Part shown: one piece after another, positions 11,231 to 20,460 of the stretch
Position numbering within the stretch: the stretch's first letter is position 1
How the letters are laid out: each line of letters begins with the position of its first letter
NCBI RefSeq assembly: GCF_005280205.1
Contig: NZ_SUND01000005.1
Span: forward strand, 62,001-126,000
DNA from: Bacillus yapensis
GTDB lineage: Bacteria > Bacillota > Bacilli > Bacillales > Cytobacillaceae
Length of the DNA stretch: 64,000 nucleotides
Direction: 5' to 3'
The notes under the pieces: model-generated
The model's database searches: none
Seen by the model: the letters and a program-made list of their open reading frames with translations, nothing else
What the model was told of the DNA's origin: nothing
Position numbers and translations under genes: made by a program

Positions 11231-11803
11231 TTAACAAGATTCATTTTCAGGCTTGTTTTCGTATACGGCACGCGCACCGCCAATTAATTTTGGTCGAGTC
11301 GTCGCTAAAGTAATATGCGCATTCCCAAGGGATTTCAGCGAAACCCGTACGGGAACAGCAACATGCTTTAAATGCATGCCAATTAAAGTATCGCCGATAT
11401 CGATGCCCGCTTCCGCTCGAATATGCTCCACCACGACTGGATCGTGCAGATGCTGATAAGCGTAAGTCGCCATCGCCCCACCTGCCTGACGAACCGGGAC
11501 AACGGTAACTTCATCTAGTCCACGCCCTTCAGCTGTATCTCTTTCAACAACGATCGCTCGATTCAAATGTTCGCAGCATTGAAAAGCAAGCTGAATGCCT
11601 GTTTTCTTTTGTAGGGCCTGTAATTGGTTAAAAATCATTGCAGCTACGTCTAGCGATCCTGCTGTTCCGATTTTTTGGCCAATCACTTCACTTGTGCTAC
11701 ATCCGACGACAAAAACCTGATTCTTTCTCAAGGTGACTTGTTGCTGAAATTCATTTAAAATCTTTCCGAGTTGCTGTTCTAAATCTTGCAAATCAGCAGA
11801 CAT
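11231..11803 (-). CDS. ywlG: TIGR01440/DUF436 family protein YwlG
   Basis: Conserved cytoplasmic protein of unknown function, about 190 residues from the ATG at 11803 (GGAGGG six bases upstream). The open frame extends 26 codons further but that part overlaps rpiB and has no ribosome site. Family features: [29 protein letters not shown] (Cys-Cys-Glu-His) and the C-terminal [14 protein letters not shown]. It lies between rpiB and glyA as in B. subtilis. The CCEH motif might bind metal, but that is a guess. Confidence 0.9.
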   Translation of the reverse strand: MSADLQDLEQQLGKILNEFQQQVTLRKNQVFVVGCSTSEVIGQKIGTAGSLDVAAMIFNQLQALQKKTGIQLAFQCCEHLNRAIVVERDTAEGRGLDEVTVVPVRQAGGAMATYAYQHLHDPVVVEHIRAEAGIDIGDTLIGMHLKHVAVPVRVSLKSLGNAHITLATTRPKLIGGARAVYENKPENESC

Positions 11804-11819
11804 GCCAATCCCTCCGATG

Positions 11820-12263
11820 TTAGTGCTTGCTTTCGTAGTCTGTGATTTTGCCAACACGATTTGCGTGACGTCCACCTTCATACTCTGTTGAGAGCCAAAC
11901 TGAAGCTATCTCACGTGCTAGACCTGGTCCAATCACGCGCTCTCCCATTGCCAGCATATTCGTGTCATTATGTTGACGTGTGGCCTTTGCGCTGAATACA
12001 TCATGCACAAGGGCACAACGGATGCCTTTAACCTTGTTAGCCGCAATACTCATGCCGATTCCAGTTCCACAAATCAGAATGCCGCGATCGAATTCTCCAG
12101 CCGCAACTTTTTCCGCCACTGGTAAGGCATAATCAGGGTAATCAACAGATGTCTCGCACTCACAACCAAAATCCTCATATTGAATACCTAACTCGTCCAT
12201 TAACGATTTGATTTCTTCACGAATATTAATACCACCATGATCTGACGCAATTGCAACTTTCAT
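11820..12263 (-). CDS. rpiB: ribose 5-phosphate isomerase B
   Basis: Isomerises ribose 5-phosphate and ribulose 5-phosphate in the pentose phosphate pathway. 147 residues, RpiB/LacA/LacB family. N-terminal [10 protein letters not shown], the active-site [16 protein letters not shown] (about 70-85, catalytic Cys74) and [15 protein letters not shown] are present. The ATG at 12263 follows AGAGGAGG. Some members act on allose 6-phosphate, but the ywl synteny favours RpiB. Confidence 0.94.
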   Translation of the reverse strand: MKVAIASDHGGINIREEIKSLMDELGIQYEDFGCECETSVDYPDYALPVAEKVAAGEFDRGILICGTGIGMSIAANKVKGIRCALVHDVFSAKATRQHNDTNMLAMGERVIGPGLAREIASVWLSTEYEGGRHANRVGKITDYESKH

Positions 12264-12375
12264 TTGTTTTGCCTCCTCTAATGATACGTTTCCCGCATAA
12301 TTCGATATTATTTACAAACTTGTTCACGATTTCATTTTGACATATCGCACCTTAAAGATAAAGCTGAAAACATTA

Positions 12376-12407
12376 AAAACAGGCTCCCTCTTTAGAGAGC
12401 CCGTTTC
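12376..12407 (-). terminator. terminator of the chemoreceptor gene
   Basis: On the minus strand AACGGGCTCTC pairs with GAGGGAGCCTGTT around TAAA, followed by TTTTTAATG. Confidence 0.85.
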
Positions 12408-12412
12408 CTGCT

Positions 12413-12433
12413 GGGGACAAGGAACCTGTCCCC
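12413..12433. repeat. GGGGACA...TGTCCCC palindrome
   Basis: Seven-base perfect arms GGGGACA and TGTCCCC around AGGAACC, directly downstream of the chemoreceptor terminator and followed by a partial third copy (CTGTCC). From memory, such GGGGACAGG-type palindromes recur between genes in Bacillus genomes; only one copy is seen here. Confidence 0.55.
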
Positions 12434-12444
12434 CTGTCCACATT

Positions 12445-13740
12445 TTATAGCTTGAATCTTGAAATTGTTTTCTTCAATTCCTCAGCTTGTGCTTTTAATT
12501 CGAATGCGTGTTTTTCCACGTTTTCAATCACTTGTGCCTGATTGTTCGTTGCCGTTGTTACTTCCTGTGCTCCTGCAGACGTTTCTTCTGCAATTGCCGC
12601 AACCTCTTGTGATTGAGTGGATGTATGTTGAATGCTTTCCATTTGTTTATCTACTAAAGTTGTGATTTTTGAAACAGAATCAGCCATTTCATTAACCGTT
12701 TGCGTCATCGCTTCAATGACTTCATTAGTCTTGCTACCTTTTTGCGCTTCTTGGTTCGCTACTTCCACCTGATCCGTGATTTGCTTCACAACATTTTGAA
12801 CCTCTTCTTGAATATTTTTAATTAATTCAGAGATTCCTTGAACAGCTGTCGCACTTTCGTCAGCAAGGGTGCGGACTTCTTCTGCTACAACAGCAAAACC
12901 TTTTCCGTGCTCACCGGCACGAGCTGCTTCAATGGAAGCATTCAGGGCAAGTAAGTTTGTTTGTGCAGCAATATCTCCAACAAGCTGGATGATTTGCTCA
13001 ACCTTTGAAGCATTTTCTTCCAATCTCTTAACCGTTTGCAAAGAACCTTCATTTTCCTGCGCAAGTCTTTGAATACCTGAAACTAACGAATTGATAACCG
13101 CCTTTGATTCCTGAAGATCTGTCACCAATTCTTTTGATACTCTTCCAGATTCATTCGCTGTTTCTTGAACCTCTTCCGCAATACGAATGACATCTTCAAC
13201 AGATTCTGCAGTTGTTTGAATGGAAACCGCTGAGTTATCTGCTCCCATAGAAATTTCCCCGATTGTTCTAGCAATTGCTTCAGCTTGTTCTGCCGCCATA
13301 GACGATTCACTAGAAATCGCAATCACTTTTTGATTGGTTTCACGGAAATTCTCATCTATTTTTTGTACCATGTCCTTCAAATTAAGGAGCATGTGGTTAA
13401 AAGCAATTCCAAGTGAACGGATTTCATCGTCTGACTTAGAAAGCTCTGCCTCTGTGGAAATATCTCCATGCGCTGCTTTTAACGCAACTTTTTCTAGCTT
13501 TTGTAGTGGCTTAATAATGAAACCGGCTGCTACAGCTGCTAAAATCCCCGACCAAACGATTCCAAGGACCAAGGTTAGTATCGTAAATGTAAATTCACTA
13601 AACGGTAGAAAATCTTTTACCATCGGGTATAAAAAGTAGATAAAAAGTCCACTCGTCGTATAAGTAATGATGGCCAAAATGGTAATGAATAAAGCAAGTT
13701 TCTTTCTTAAACTAAACTTGTATTTCTTTTTTGCCTCCAT
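12445..13740 (-). CDS. methyl-accepting chemotaxis protein, no large extracellular domain
   Basis: Membrane signal transducer that would feed CheA/CheW. 431 residues: two membrane helices (about 14-35 and 45-70) joined by a very short loop, a HAMP region (about 70-125), then the long helical signalling domain whose conserved tip is [20 protein letters not shown] and [11 protein letters not shown] (about 270-300). Lacking an external ligand domain, it may sense membrane or internal cues (inference). The ATG at 13740 has GGAGGAG close upstream. B. subtilis has no receptor between ywlE and ywlF, so this gene is an insertion relative to that order. Confidence 0.9.
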   Translation of the reverse strand: MEAKKKYKFSLRKKLALFITILAIITYTTSGLFIYFLYPMVKDFLPFSEFTFTILTLVLGIVWSGILAAVAAGFIIKPLQKLEKVALKAAHGDISTEAELSKSDDEIRSLGIAFNHMLLNLKDMVQKIDENFRETNQKVIAISSESSMAAEQAEAIARTIGEISMGADNSAVSIQTTAESVEDVIRIAEEVQETANESGRVSKELVTDLQESKAVINSLVSGIQRLAQENEGSLQTVKRLEENASKVEQIIQLVGDIAAQTNLLALNASIEAARAGEHGKGFAVVAEEVRTLADESATAVQGISELIKNIQEEVQNVVKQITDQVEVANQEAQKGSKTNEVIEAMTQTVNEMADSVSKITTLVDKQMESIQHTSTQSQEVAAIAEETSAGAQEVTTATNNQAQVIENVEKHAFELKAQAEELKKTISRFKL

Positions 13741-13763
13741 GCTGCTCCTCCTAATTCCGATCC

Positions 13764-14204
13764 TTAATCCTCTAATCTCTCTACTATTTTATCGATATTT
13801 TCACGAATATCTTTGTAGGTCTTTCGATACATTTCTAACGAACCACCAAACGGATCGATAATATCCCAGTCGAATTCATGACCAGCAAATTCCTTCAGCG
13901 TAAATGTTTTTTCATTTGCCTCTGGAAACATGTGGGTAACCGATTCTTTGTGACTTTCCGTCATTGTAAAAATATATGTTGCCCAATTAATCAGTTCCTT
14001 CGTCAGCATCGAAGAGTGATGCTCATGGTCAATTTTCTCCTCCTGTAGCACTTGTTGCGCATGTTGGGAGGCTGGATATCCTTCCGCCGCATACACTCCA
14101 GCAGATCGCACCTCGACCCCAGGAATATTTTTACTTTTTAAAATTGCTTCTGCTATTGGACTCCGACACGTATTACCCGTGCAAACAAAAAGTATGTTAT
14201 TCAC
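13764..14204 (-). CDS. ywlE: protein-arginine phosphatase YwlE
   Basis: Low-molecular-weight phosphatase that removes phosphate from protein arginines and so opposes the McsB arginine kinase in stress and proteolysis control. 146 residues. The P-loop CTGNTCRSP (Cys8 to Arg14) carries Thr11, the residue that sets arginine rather than tyrosine preference in B. subtilis YwlE. The acid aspartate is in DIIDPFGG. It starts with GTG at 14204, seven bases after GGAGG. The 218 bases upstream contain nothing recognised. Confidence 0.94.
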   Translation of the reverse strand: MNNILFVCTGNTCRSPIAEAILKSKNIPGVEVRSAGVYAAEGYPASQHAQQVLQEEKIDHEHHSSMLTKELINWATYIFTMTESHKESVTHMFPEANEKTFTLKEFAGHEFDWDIIDPFGGSLEMYRKTYKDIRENIDKIVERLED

Positions 14205-14422
14205 TTTGGGTCCTCCTTCTTTCTACATTATATGACATTTTTACCAGCGCAAACAGTAAATATAGTAAAAAATGTCGACTTTTGTGAAAATTTTTCGACT
14301 TTATCGAAGTCTATTTTCTCAAACTTTGTTTCTTTTGAAACCAAAATTATACAATGTTTTCAATGAAATCTAGCCTTAAGCAATATTTACAAATGAGACC
14401 TTTCAAATTAAACAAGCCCCCG

Positions 14423-14974
14423 TTACAGGAGCAGCAATTTTATCCCAAACGCCATGAGAATACCTCCACCTAGCGCTTCACTATATGTTCCAATCCAACC
14501 TTGCACTTTTCGGCCTAGTAGTAAGCCAAGCCATGTTAGAACACAAGCACATACCCCAAAACAAATAAGTACCAACGCCGTTTTTGCTCCATAAATTCCA
14601 AGAGACAAGCCGACTGAAAAGCTATCGAGACTGACGCTAATGGAGAAGAGCAAAAGACCAAATCCAACTGGCGCCATTAATTTTCGTTCATCATCCTTGA
14701 AGCTTGACCAAATCATTTGCATACCTAAGAGCAACAATAAGCCTCCGCCAAGAAAGGCCGCGATGTCGCCAAAACGATCAGAAAGAAAGCGACCAGCTAG
14801 CATCCCAATCATCGGCATGAGCACATGGAACAAACCGATCATAATGCCGATTTTAAAAATTTGCCTCAGTCGTATACGTACCATCCCTATGCCCAGACCG
14901 ACAGAAAAGGCATCCATCCCAAGAGCAAATGCCATTATGTTTAGTGTAATCATTTCTCCGATAAATTCAGACAT
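14423..14974 (-). CDS. mntP: manganese efflux pump MntP
   Basis: Exports Mn2+ across the cytoplasmic membrane. 183 residues with six membrane helices arranged as two DUF204 repeats; each has the conserved acidic motif ([28 protein letters not shown]). The ATG at 14974 has AAGGGAGG seven bases upstream; the longer open frame to 15037 has no ribosome site. It is ywlD in B. subtilis and follows ywlC. A weak hairpin (GCTCC/GGGGC, then TTGTTTAATTT) at about 14411-14435 may end the transcript. No manganese riboswitch was seen upstream. Confidence 0.92.
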   Translation of the reverse strand: MSEFIGEMITLNIMAFALGMDAFSVGLGIGMVRIRLRQIFKIGIMIGLFHVLMPMIGMLAGRFLSDRFGDIAAFLGGGLLLLLGMQMIWSSFKDDERKLMAPVGFGLLLFSISVSLDSFSVGLSLGIYGAKTALVLICFGVCACVLTWLGLLLGRKVQGWIGTYSEALGGGILMAFGIKLLLL

Positions 14975-15051
14975 TCTTGTGCCTCCCTTGGACCTGCTAG
15001 TCTTAGCATATGCAAATACATAGGGGGACAAGTACAAAAATGAAAAAATTT

Positions 15052-16098
15052 TTAAAGCTCTTCTACAATTTTATGTCCGGCAGCCTTAAGGAGACGATTC
15101 ATAATCGCATGACCCACGCCATCGTTCCGGAACATTTCACCATAAATAATATCCACATCGGTTTTGTTAAAGCTTCTTAAACTATCATATAAAGCGGTCG
15201 CGACCGTTTCGAGCTGCGCCCGTTGCCCACAGACTTGCACGACATCCGCCTCATAATAATCGCTGTTTTCTTCCGTTGTCAGCACGCCTACCTTCAATCC
15301 CTCGTGCCTTTTTTCTGCAATCAGTTGCTGGATGAAGTCCCGCGAACCTTTTACTAAAAAGAGCGGGGCGTCTGGCGCATAGTGGGTATACTTCATGCCC
15401 GGTGACTTAGGCGCCGCTTGTACATTCGTGAGTGCCGGATCGACTTTGACTTCGCCAATAACAGCTTCAATTTGTTCTTTCGTGACGCCACCTGGTCTTA
15501 GAATTTGTGGAATTTCAGCCGTGCAGTCTAATACCGTTGATTCTACGCCAATCCCTGTTGGGCCACCGTCGACAACAGCTGACACACGTCCGTTCAAATC
15601 CTCCCATACGTGCATCGCTGTTGTCGGACTTGGTCTTCCGGAGCGATTTGCACTTGGCGCAGCAATTGGTAGTCCTGCAGCATCAATCAGTGCCAAGGCA
15701 AGTGGATGCTCAGGCATACGCACTGCCACTGTCTCGAGACCAGCGGTTGCCACATCAGATAAGACGCCATCTTTTTTTTGAAAAATAATCGTCAGTGGAC
15801 CTGGCCAAAATTTTTCCATTAAAATAGAGGCCGTTGCCGGGATTTCCTTCACAAATTCGTTTAGTTGTTCTTTTTTGCTTATATGAATAATGAGCGGATT
15901 ATCGCTCGGTCTGCCTTTTGCTTCAAAAATTTTCAGTACCGCCTCATCGGATTTCGCGTTCCCACCGAGTCCATACACGGTTTCTGTTGGAAAAGCGACA
16001 ACCTCATTTTCCTTTAAAAAAGTAGCGGCTTGTGTAATTTGTGGATAGATATCGAGATTATCCACATTTTTATCCACTATTAGTAACTCTGTCTTCAT
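15052..16098 (-). CDS. ywlC: L-threonylcarbamoyladenylate synthase
   Basis: Makes threonylcarbamoyl-AMP from threonine, bicarbonate and ATP, the first step of the t6A37 modification of ANN-decoding tRNAs. 348 residues: YrdC domain (about 20-210; [22 protein letters not shown]) and a C-terminal Sua5 domain (about 235-345), so this is the long Sua5 type rather than the short TsaC type. AAGGTGG precedes the ATG at 16098. Its 5' end and upstream region carry a cluster of DnaA boxes. Confidence 0.95.
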   Translation of the reverse strand: MKTELLIVDKNVDNLDIYPQITQAATFLKENEVVAFPTETVYGLGGNAKSDEAVLKIFEAKGRPSDNPLIIHISKKEQLNEFVKEIPATASILMEKFWPGPLTIIFQKKDGVLSDVATAGLETVAVRMPEHPLALALIDAAGLPIAAPSANRSGRPSPTTAMHVWEDLNGRVSAVVDGGPTGIGVESTVLDCTAEIPQILRPGGVTKEQIEAVIGEVKVDPALTNVQAAPKSPGMKYTHYAPDAPLFLVKGSRDFIQQLIAEKRHEGLKVGVLTTEENSDYYEADVVQVCGQRAQLETVATALYDSLRSFNKTDVDIIYGEMFRNDGVGHAIMNRLLKAAGHKIVEEL

Positions 16099-16283
16099 GA
16101 TTTTCCACCTTCGTCTTCTCTTTGCTACTACCCTACTCTATCACGTTTGAAAGGAGAAAAAAAGTCGAAGGGAACATATGCTTTATCCACAAATTGTGTA
16201 TAAAAACGTTCAAAAAGTGGATAACTTTTTGAATATATCCACATTATTGCAGGTTTAACACCATAAATACGGAGTTATCCACA
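16040..16283. promoter_or_regulatory. DnaA-box cluster upstream of and within the start of ywlC
   Basis: Four perfect TTATNCACA boxes: 16058-16066, 16183-16191, 16195-16203 (reverse) and 16275-16283. Four more with one mismatch: 16040-16048 (reverse), 16070-16078, 16216-16224 (reverse) and 16235-16243. Eight sites in 244 bases is far above chance. From memory, ChIP studies in B. subtilis place one of the few stable DnaA-binding clusters outside oriC near ywlC, so this is most likely the conserved counterpart that titrates DnaA near the origin. Confidence 0.85.
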
Positions 16284-16690
16284 GTTTGGATGTGATTGAC
16301 ATGGTCTGACTCTGCTAATTCTTGTGGAAGATTCTCTTTTTCTTCTTTTTCAAACCCTAGTAATGTGAAAAAAGATAAACTAGATGACCGATTTGTTGCG
16401 AGATACAGTTTTTCGATTCCTTTTTCTTTTGCTAGTTTTAGCATTTGTTCAAAAATAAAGAGGAGCTCGTTTTCACCAATTTGAGCGGTAGTCGCAAAAG
16501 AGCGCAGCAGTCCGATTTTCCCTAAAGGTTCAATCCCTAATGTCGCTTGAATCCACCCTTTTTCGTCTTCCATGATTAAGAAATAGTCGACTAGGTTCTC
16601 GATCCCGTCGGTTCCTAGATTAGCTCCCTGTAAAAATGAAATTAGCTTCTTTGCATCTCCATCCTGTGCATAACGTACCAACATCGCCAT
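16244..16690 (-). CDS. ywlB: GNAT-family acetyltransferase (YwlB-like)
   Basis: Probable small-molecule or protein N-acetyltransferase of about 148 residues. The GNAT fold is suggested by the N-terminal strand-helix (LVRYAQDGDAKKLISFL), the central LGIEPLGKIGLLRSFA and the C-terminal LYLATNRSSSLSFFTLLGFE, which is the usual acetyl-CoA end of the fold. Substrate unknown. The start could be 16711, 16690 or 16684; GAAGGG and GAGG favour the last two. Position between spoIIR and ywlC matches B. subtilis ywlB. The downstream end overlaps the DnaA-box cluster. Confidence 0.75.
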   Translation of the reverse strand: MAMLVRYAQDGDAKKLISFLQGANLGTDGIENLVDYFLIMEDEKGWIQATLGIEPLGKIGLLRSFATTAQIGENELLFIFEQMLKLAKEKGIEKLYLATNRSSSLSFFTLLGFEKEEKENLPQELAESDHVNHIQTVDNSVFMVLNLQ

Positions 16691-16780
16691 CCTCAAACAT
16701 CCCTTCATCAATTTTCTATTACTATTAATATGAAGTAGATTTGGAGATAGAACTTTTACTAGATTATTTTTTTTTACATG

Positions 16781-16807
16781 AAAAAAGCCTTGCTAGCGCA
16801 AGACTTA
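16781..16807 (-). terminator. spoIIR terminator
   Basis: On the minus strand AGTCTTGC and GCAAGGCT pair around GCTA, followed by six T. It overlaps the spoIIR stop codon. Confidence 0.85.
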
Positions 16808-17473
16808 TCCAAAAATCTTTTCAAAGATTTCTACTAGAAAGTACTTCACTTTAACAGGTTCCTCTTCGTCTTCCACAACAAGAGGTTCCTCTTTTTCTTT
16901 TTCAGCTACTTCTTTTTCTACTTCTTTCTCTTCTATTTTCGTCTCTTTATCTTCCTGTTCACTTACCGCGACCCCATTAGAAAAGTCCAAGAAACATAGT
17001 GGAGGAAAGAGGACACACCACCAATTTGCCCCTGCTCCTTCTCCGAGCGTTACCAAAATGGCTTCATACTCCCCGGCTGGATATAGAAACTCCCCATATA
17101 GCTTTGTAGGGAAATCAACATTGTATTTGAATTCAGCATGAACATCTTGCTTCACGTTATTCTCTAGTAAAACTTTTTCAGCGATTTTTTGAATTTCAGG
17201 CATTCCTTCTTGGATAATCCGTCTTGCTTCTTCCACGGATGTTAAATCTTCCACCCATTTTGTTATTTCTAGATTAATCGCATCACGCACTTTACGTTTG
17301 ATAGCCTGGTCTTCTTCGTTATCACTATTTGCTAAAATTCGAAGTCGAATTGCTTCGCTTGGAATGACCTGCAGTTCGTTTGCTGTCACTTCATTCTTTG
17401 GTATGTATAAGCTACAAAGTGTGCCAATCGATAAGATTAATATATAAATAAGTGCCATTTTGTTTGTTTTCAA
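16805..17473 (-). CDS. spoIIR: stage II sporulation protein R
   Basis: Secreted forespore signal that activates the SpoIIGA protease and hence pro-SigE processing in the mother cell. About 222 residues: N-terminal membrane/signal helix (ALIYILILSIGTLCSLY), the conserved core SEAIRLRILANSDN and the hallmark GANWWCVLFPPLCFLDF, then a glutamate/lysine-rich tail ending in a short hydrophobic helix. No ATG has a fitting ribosome site; the TTG at 17473 with AAGGGG nine bases upstream is chosen, and a GTG at 17494 would add seven residues. I could not find a convincing SigF promoter in the repeat-rich upstream region. Confidence 0.93.
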   Translation of the reverse strand: MKTNKMALIYILILSIGTLCSLYIPKNEVTANELQVIPSEAIRLRILANSDNEEDQAIKRKVRDAINLEITKWVEDLTSVEEARRIIQEGMPEIQKIAEKVLLENNVKQDVHAEFKYNVDFPTKLYGEFLYPAGEYEAILVTLGEGAGANWWCVLFPPLCFLDFSNGVAVSEQEDKETKIEEKEVEKEVAEKEKEEPLVVEDEEEPVKVKYFLVEIFEKIFG

Positions 17474-17572
17474 GTTCCTCCACCCCTTCACCACTCATTG
17501 TGGACAGGAGTTAAGAATCTTAAACTATTAAAATGAAATTTTCTTGATAGATGTTTAAGAGGAGTTCGGTGA

Positions 17573-17878
17573 AATGCGCGTTGGGGGCTGATTTATGCGC
17601 GATCACCCCTTGAATATGCACGATCGACTCCGATTTCTGCGTGTTCACTCTTAATTTTCGCGCGTAACCCTCCAAAAATGGTAATTAGAGTTGGAACATC
17701 ATTCTACCTAAGCTCAGCTATTGATTTTGTACTGTTTTGGCAAAATGTGCAATGAGCGTGTGATTATACGCAATCACCACCCTGAAATACGCAATTACTC
17801 GTCTAAAAGACGCAATCCACTCCAAATCCCGCGCGATTCCTCTTGAATCACGCGCATAAACCTCCAAAAATGGTAATT
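17573..17878. repeat. 21-bp periodic array C (two runs with identical trailers)
   Basis: Core GC positions fall at 17576, 17597, 17618, 17639, 17660 and at 17749, 17770, 17791, 17812, 17833, 17854, both with an exact 21-bp step. Read on the minus strand the best units show ATTGCGTA or ATCGCGCA, the same core as the arrays around 6,000 and 7,400. Each run ends in the identical 18-mer CCTCCAAAAATGGTAATT (17669-17686 and 17861-17878), 192 bases apart. Confidence 0.82.
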
Positions 17879-17973
17879 GGGATATGCGGATATCGTTCCA
17901 AACATGCATTTTTACTTTCTAATTTACATTTTTTCGGTCAAGCCCATAACTAGTCGAGATTGTTTTACATTGA

Positions 17974-18045
17974 TATCAGCGAAAAACCCTAGATATCGGC
18001 GATTTTTCATTTTTATCGGCGAAAATCACGATATATCGGCGATCG
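17974..18045. repeat. 20-bp tandem array (TATCGGCGA core)
   Basis: Four units begin at 17974, 17994, 18014 and 18034, an exact 20-bp period. The core TATCGGCGA is kept (first copy TATCAGCGA) while the other 11 bases vary. It lies directly between the 21-bp array and the prmC terminator. Confidence 0.8.
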
Positions 18046-18076
18046 CAAAAAAACCTCCCTCATCCTCGAGGAAGGT
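18046..18076 (-). terminator. prfA-prmC terminator
   Basis: On the minus strand ACCTTCCTC and GAGGGAGGT form a nine-pair stem (one G-U) followed by seven T. Confidence 0.85.
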
Positions 18077-18089
18077 CCCACCCAAATAT

Positions 18090-18950
18090 CTATCCTATCT
18101 CCGCAAACACCATTCGGTCCTTGCCATTAATATCATAAACGACGTCCACTTTAGCACCTGCAAAAGTCTCCGCCAATAACGTCGATACAGCTTCACTTTG
18201 ACCAGCACCCACTTCAAAACCAATCAGTGCCCGCTCGCCCAGCACACGAGGTAGCTGTTCCATCAAACGACGATAAATATCAAGTCCATCCTCGCCTGCA
18301 AATAGTGCTCGATGAGGCTCATGCTCGGTCACCACAACAGACATCGTCTCAATATCACCAACCGGGATGTAGGGTGGATTCGACAAAACTACATCAAACT
18401 TTTCCCCAGTACTCAAAAACGGAGCTAGTAAATCGCCCTCAACAAACTGAACCTCAGCGCCTAACGCACGAGCATTCATCTCCGCGACCTCAAGTGACTC
18501 CCTCGCAATGTCCGTCGCCACAACCTTCAAGCTCGGTCTCTCTAGCTTCATCGTCACCGCAATCGCACCACTTCCGGTCCCAATATCAAGAAACCTCAAG
18601 CCCTCATCAGCCCCAAACAGCCGCTTAATCCGCTCCAACGCTCCATAAACAAGCTCTTCTGTCTCCGGTCGAGGAATTAACACTTCTTTGTTCACCGTAA
18701 ATCGACGACCGTAAAACTCCTCATAGCCCATCATATATTGAATCGGTTCGCCCTCACCATGCAGAAGGACTGCACGCTCAAACTCCGCCCAAACATCCGC
18801 CGAAAGCTCCTCACGAAAATTCGCCAACAACATAGCACGATTCATCCCTAAAAAGTGGCATAGTAATAGCTCCCCAGCATTTTCGTCGCGCCCCTTCTCC
18901 GTTAAAAAAGAAGAAGCCCACTTGAGGGCTTCAAACACTTTTTTACTCAT
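18090..18950 (-). CDS. prmC: peptide chain release factor N5-glutamine methyltransferase
   Basis: Methylates the glutamine of the GGQ motif in release factors RF1 and RF2 using S-adenosylmethionine. 286 residues: N-terminal helical domain, then a Rossmann domain with [15 protein letters not shown] (about 118-132) and the catalytic NPPYIP (about 190-195). Its first eight bases overlap the end of prfA, its substrate gene, so the pair is translationally coupled. The coding sequence looks somewhat richer in GC than its neighbours. Followed by a strong terminator. Confidence 0.95.
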   Translation of the reverse strand: MSKKVFEALKWASSFLTEKGRDENAGELLLCHFLGMNRAMLLANFREELSADVWAEFERAVLLHGEGEPIQYMMGYEEFYGRRFTVNKEVLIPRPETEELVYGALERIKRLFGADEGLRFLDIGTGSGAIAVTMKLERPSLKVVATDIARESLEVAEMNARALGAEVQFVEGDLLAPFLSTGEKFDVVLSNPPYIPVGDIETMSVVVTEHEPHRALFAGEDGLDIYRRLMEQLPRVLGERALIGFEVGAGQSEAVSTLLAETFAGAKVDVVYDINGKDRMVFAEIG

Positions 18951-20016
18951 TAGAAGCTCTTTCCAATCTCGCAGATTGGTCTTCTAGAATTAACGCATCG
19001 ATGATCTCATCCATTTTTCCTTGAAGGATTTGATCAAGCTTTTGAATCGTTAAGCCAATGCGGTGGTCCGTAACACGGTTTTGCGGGAAGTTGTAAGTAC
19101 GGATACGCTCAGAGCGGTCACCTGTACCGACAGCCGATTTACGATTTTGGTCATACTCGGCTTGCGCTTCTTGCTGGAATTTATCGTATACACGAGCACG
19201 CAATACCTTCATGGCCTTGTCTCTGTTTTTATGCTGAGATTTTTCATCCTGACATGTAACAACGATGCCTGTAGGAATATGCGTTAAACGAACAGCCGAC
19301 ATCGTCGTGTTAACACTTTGCCCACCTGCTCCAGAAGAAGCGTACGTGTCAAAACGAATATCTTTATCATGAATTTCTACTTCCACTTCTTCCGCCTCTG
19401 GTAAAACAACAACCGTTGCCGTAGACGTATGGATACGACCGCCAGACTCAGTTTCTGGAACACGTTGTACACGGTGTGCTCCATTTTCAAACTTCAGCTT
19501 GGAATAAGCGCCATTCCCAGTAATCATAAAAATGATTTCTTTGAATCCACCAACACCTGTTGAACTAGATTCGATAACCTCTGTTTTCCAGCCTTGAGAT
19601 TCAGCAAAACGGCTGTACATACGGTATAAGTCTCCCGCAAATAAAGCTGCTTCATCTCCACCAGCAGCACCACGAATCTCCATGATTACGTTCTTATCAT
19701 CATTCGGGTCTTTTGGTATTAATAAAATCTTAAGCTTGGCTTGAAGATCTTCGATTTGCTCCTCAAGCTCACCTAATTCCTCTTTCACCATTTCGCGCAT
19801 ATCAGCATCGAGTTTTTCCTCGAGCATTGCCTTTGCATCCTGGAGTTGCTCTTTTACTTCTTTATATTCACGGTAGGTTTCTACCGTTTGTTGAATATCT
19901 GATTGTTCCTTAGAATATTCACGTAGCTTTTTCGGATCATTCACAATATCCGGATCACTCAAAAGCTCGTTCAATTTTTCATAGCGATCTTCTACCGCCT
20001 GTAATCGATCAAACAT
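18943..20016 (-). CDS. prfA: peptide chain release factor 1
   Basis: Recognises UAA and UAG stop codons and triggers peptide release. 357 residues. The GGQ loop is [13 protein letters not shown] (about 225-237), the codon-recognition region follows a long N-terminal coiled coil rich in Glu and Lys, and [16 protein letters not shown] is near the C-terminus. GAGGTGAAAAT precedes the ATG at 20016. It overlaps prmC. A 440-base repeat-bearing gap separates it from the upstream lipoprotein gene. Confidence 0.97.
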   Translation of the reverse strand: MFDRLQAVEDRYEKLNELLSDPDIVNDPKKLREYSKEQSDIQQTVETYREYKEVKEQLQDAKAMLEEKLDADMREMVKEELGELEEQIEDLQAKLKILLIPKDPNDDKNVIMEIRGAAGGDEAALFAGDLYRMYSRFAESQGWKTEVIESSSTGVGGFKEIIFMITGNGAYSKLKFENGAHRVQRVPETESGGRIHTSTATVVVLPEAEEVEVEIHDKDIRFDTYASSGAGGQSVNTTMSAVRLTHIPTGIVVTCQDEKSQHKNRDKAMKVLRARVYDKFQQEAQAEYDQNRKSAVGTGDRSERIRTYNFPQNRVTDHRIGLTIQKLDQILQGKMDEIIDALILEDQSARLERASNE

Positions 20017-20054
20017 ATTTTCACCTCAGGTTTATTAAAAAGGTTTCCGTTCAA

Positions 20055-20178
20055 TGAAAAGCGCAAGCGCCTTGCTTAGCCCCGACAAGCGCTGGAAGGG
20101 CAGGGGTTGAAGTCTGTTCTTTGGACTTCAACCACTGACCTGAAGCGACCTCGAGGGGCTAGGCGCTGGAGCTAGACA
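20055..20178. repeat. structured dispersed element with inverted ends
   Basis: An element of about 124 bases running from GAAAAGCGCAAGCGCC to GGCGCTGGAGCTAGACA. GCGCC, TTAGCCCC and their complements GGGGCTA and GGCGC can pair end to end, and an internal hairpin GGTTGAAGTC/GACTTCAACC lies in the middle. I recall near-identical elements between genes in several Bacillaceae. A truncated copy (AGAAAAGCGCAAGCGCTT) occurs at about 57573-57606. Confidence 0.7.
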
Positions 20179-20334
20179 ATTCTCAAATTTAACACTAACA
20201 ATTTAATCTTCATATTAAAAAAGTCTATAACAGTCTAATTATAGTATAGGTGATATACCGCGTCAAAACCAATCCGTAAAAAAACATGCCCAAATCGAGC
20301 ATGTTGAAATTGTTTAGAATAAAAAGGTGTATCC

Positions 20335-20456
20335 TTCAGGCTGATTGAAAACGTTTGTCTTTAAAGGCGCGAAGCCTTGGGAGGAGCGGAGTTACCTAGT
20401 AGGTAATGAGCACCGGACAAGGCAAAGCAACGAAGAAAGGGAGCGTTTGCCAACAA
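20335..20456. repeat. second dispersed element (ends in GAGCGTTTGCCAAC)
   Basis: Stretch containing GGCGCGAAGCCTTGGGAGG, TTACCTAGTAGGTAA (perfect palindrome) and GAGCGTTTGCCAAC. The same 14-mer GAGCGTTTGCCAAC recurs at 62418-62431 next to the hemQ terminator, so this appears to be a dispersed family. No open reading frame runs through it. Confidence 0.6.
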
Positions 20457-20460
20457 GAAG

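Noticed and set aside
17718-17909. Minus-strand 63-residue open frame with a seven-residue pattern (IA every seven)
   Set aside because: The pattern is a direct result of the 21-bp repeat array beneath it; no good ribosome site and no similar frame in the other arrays.
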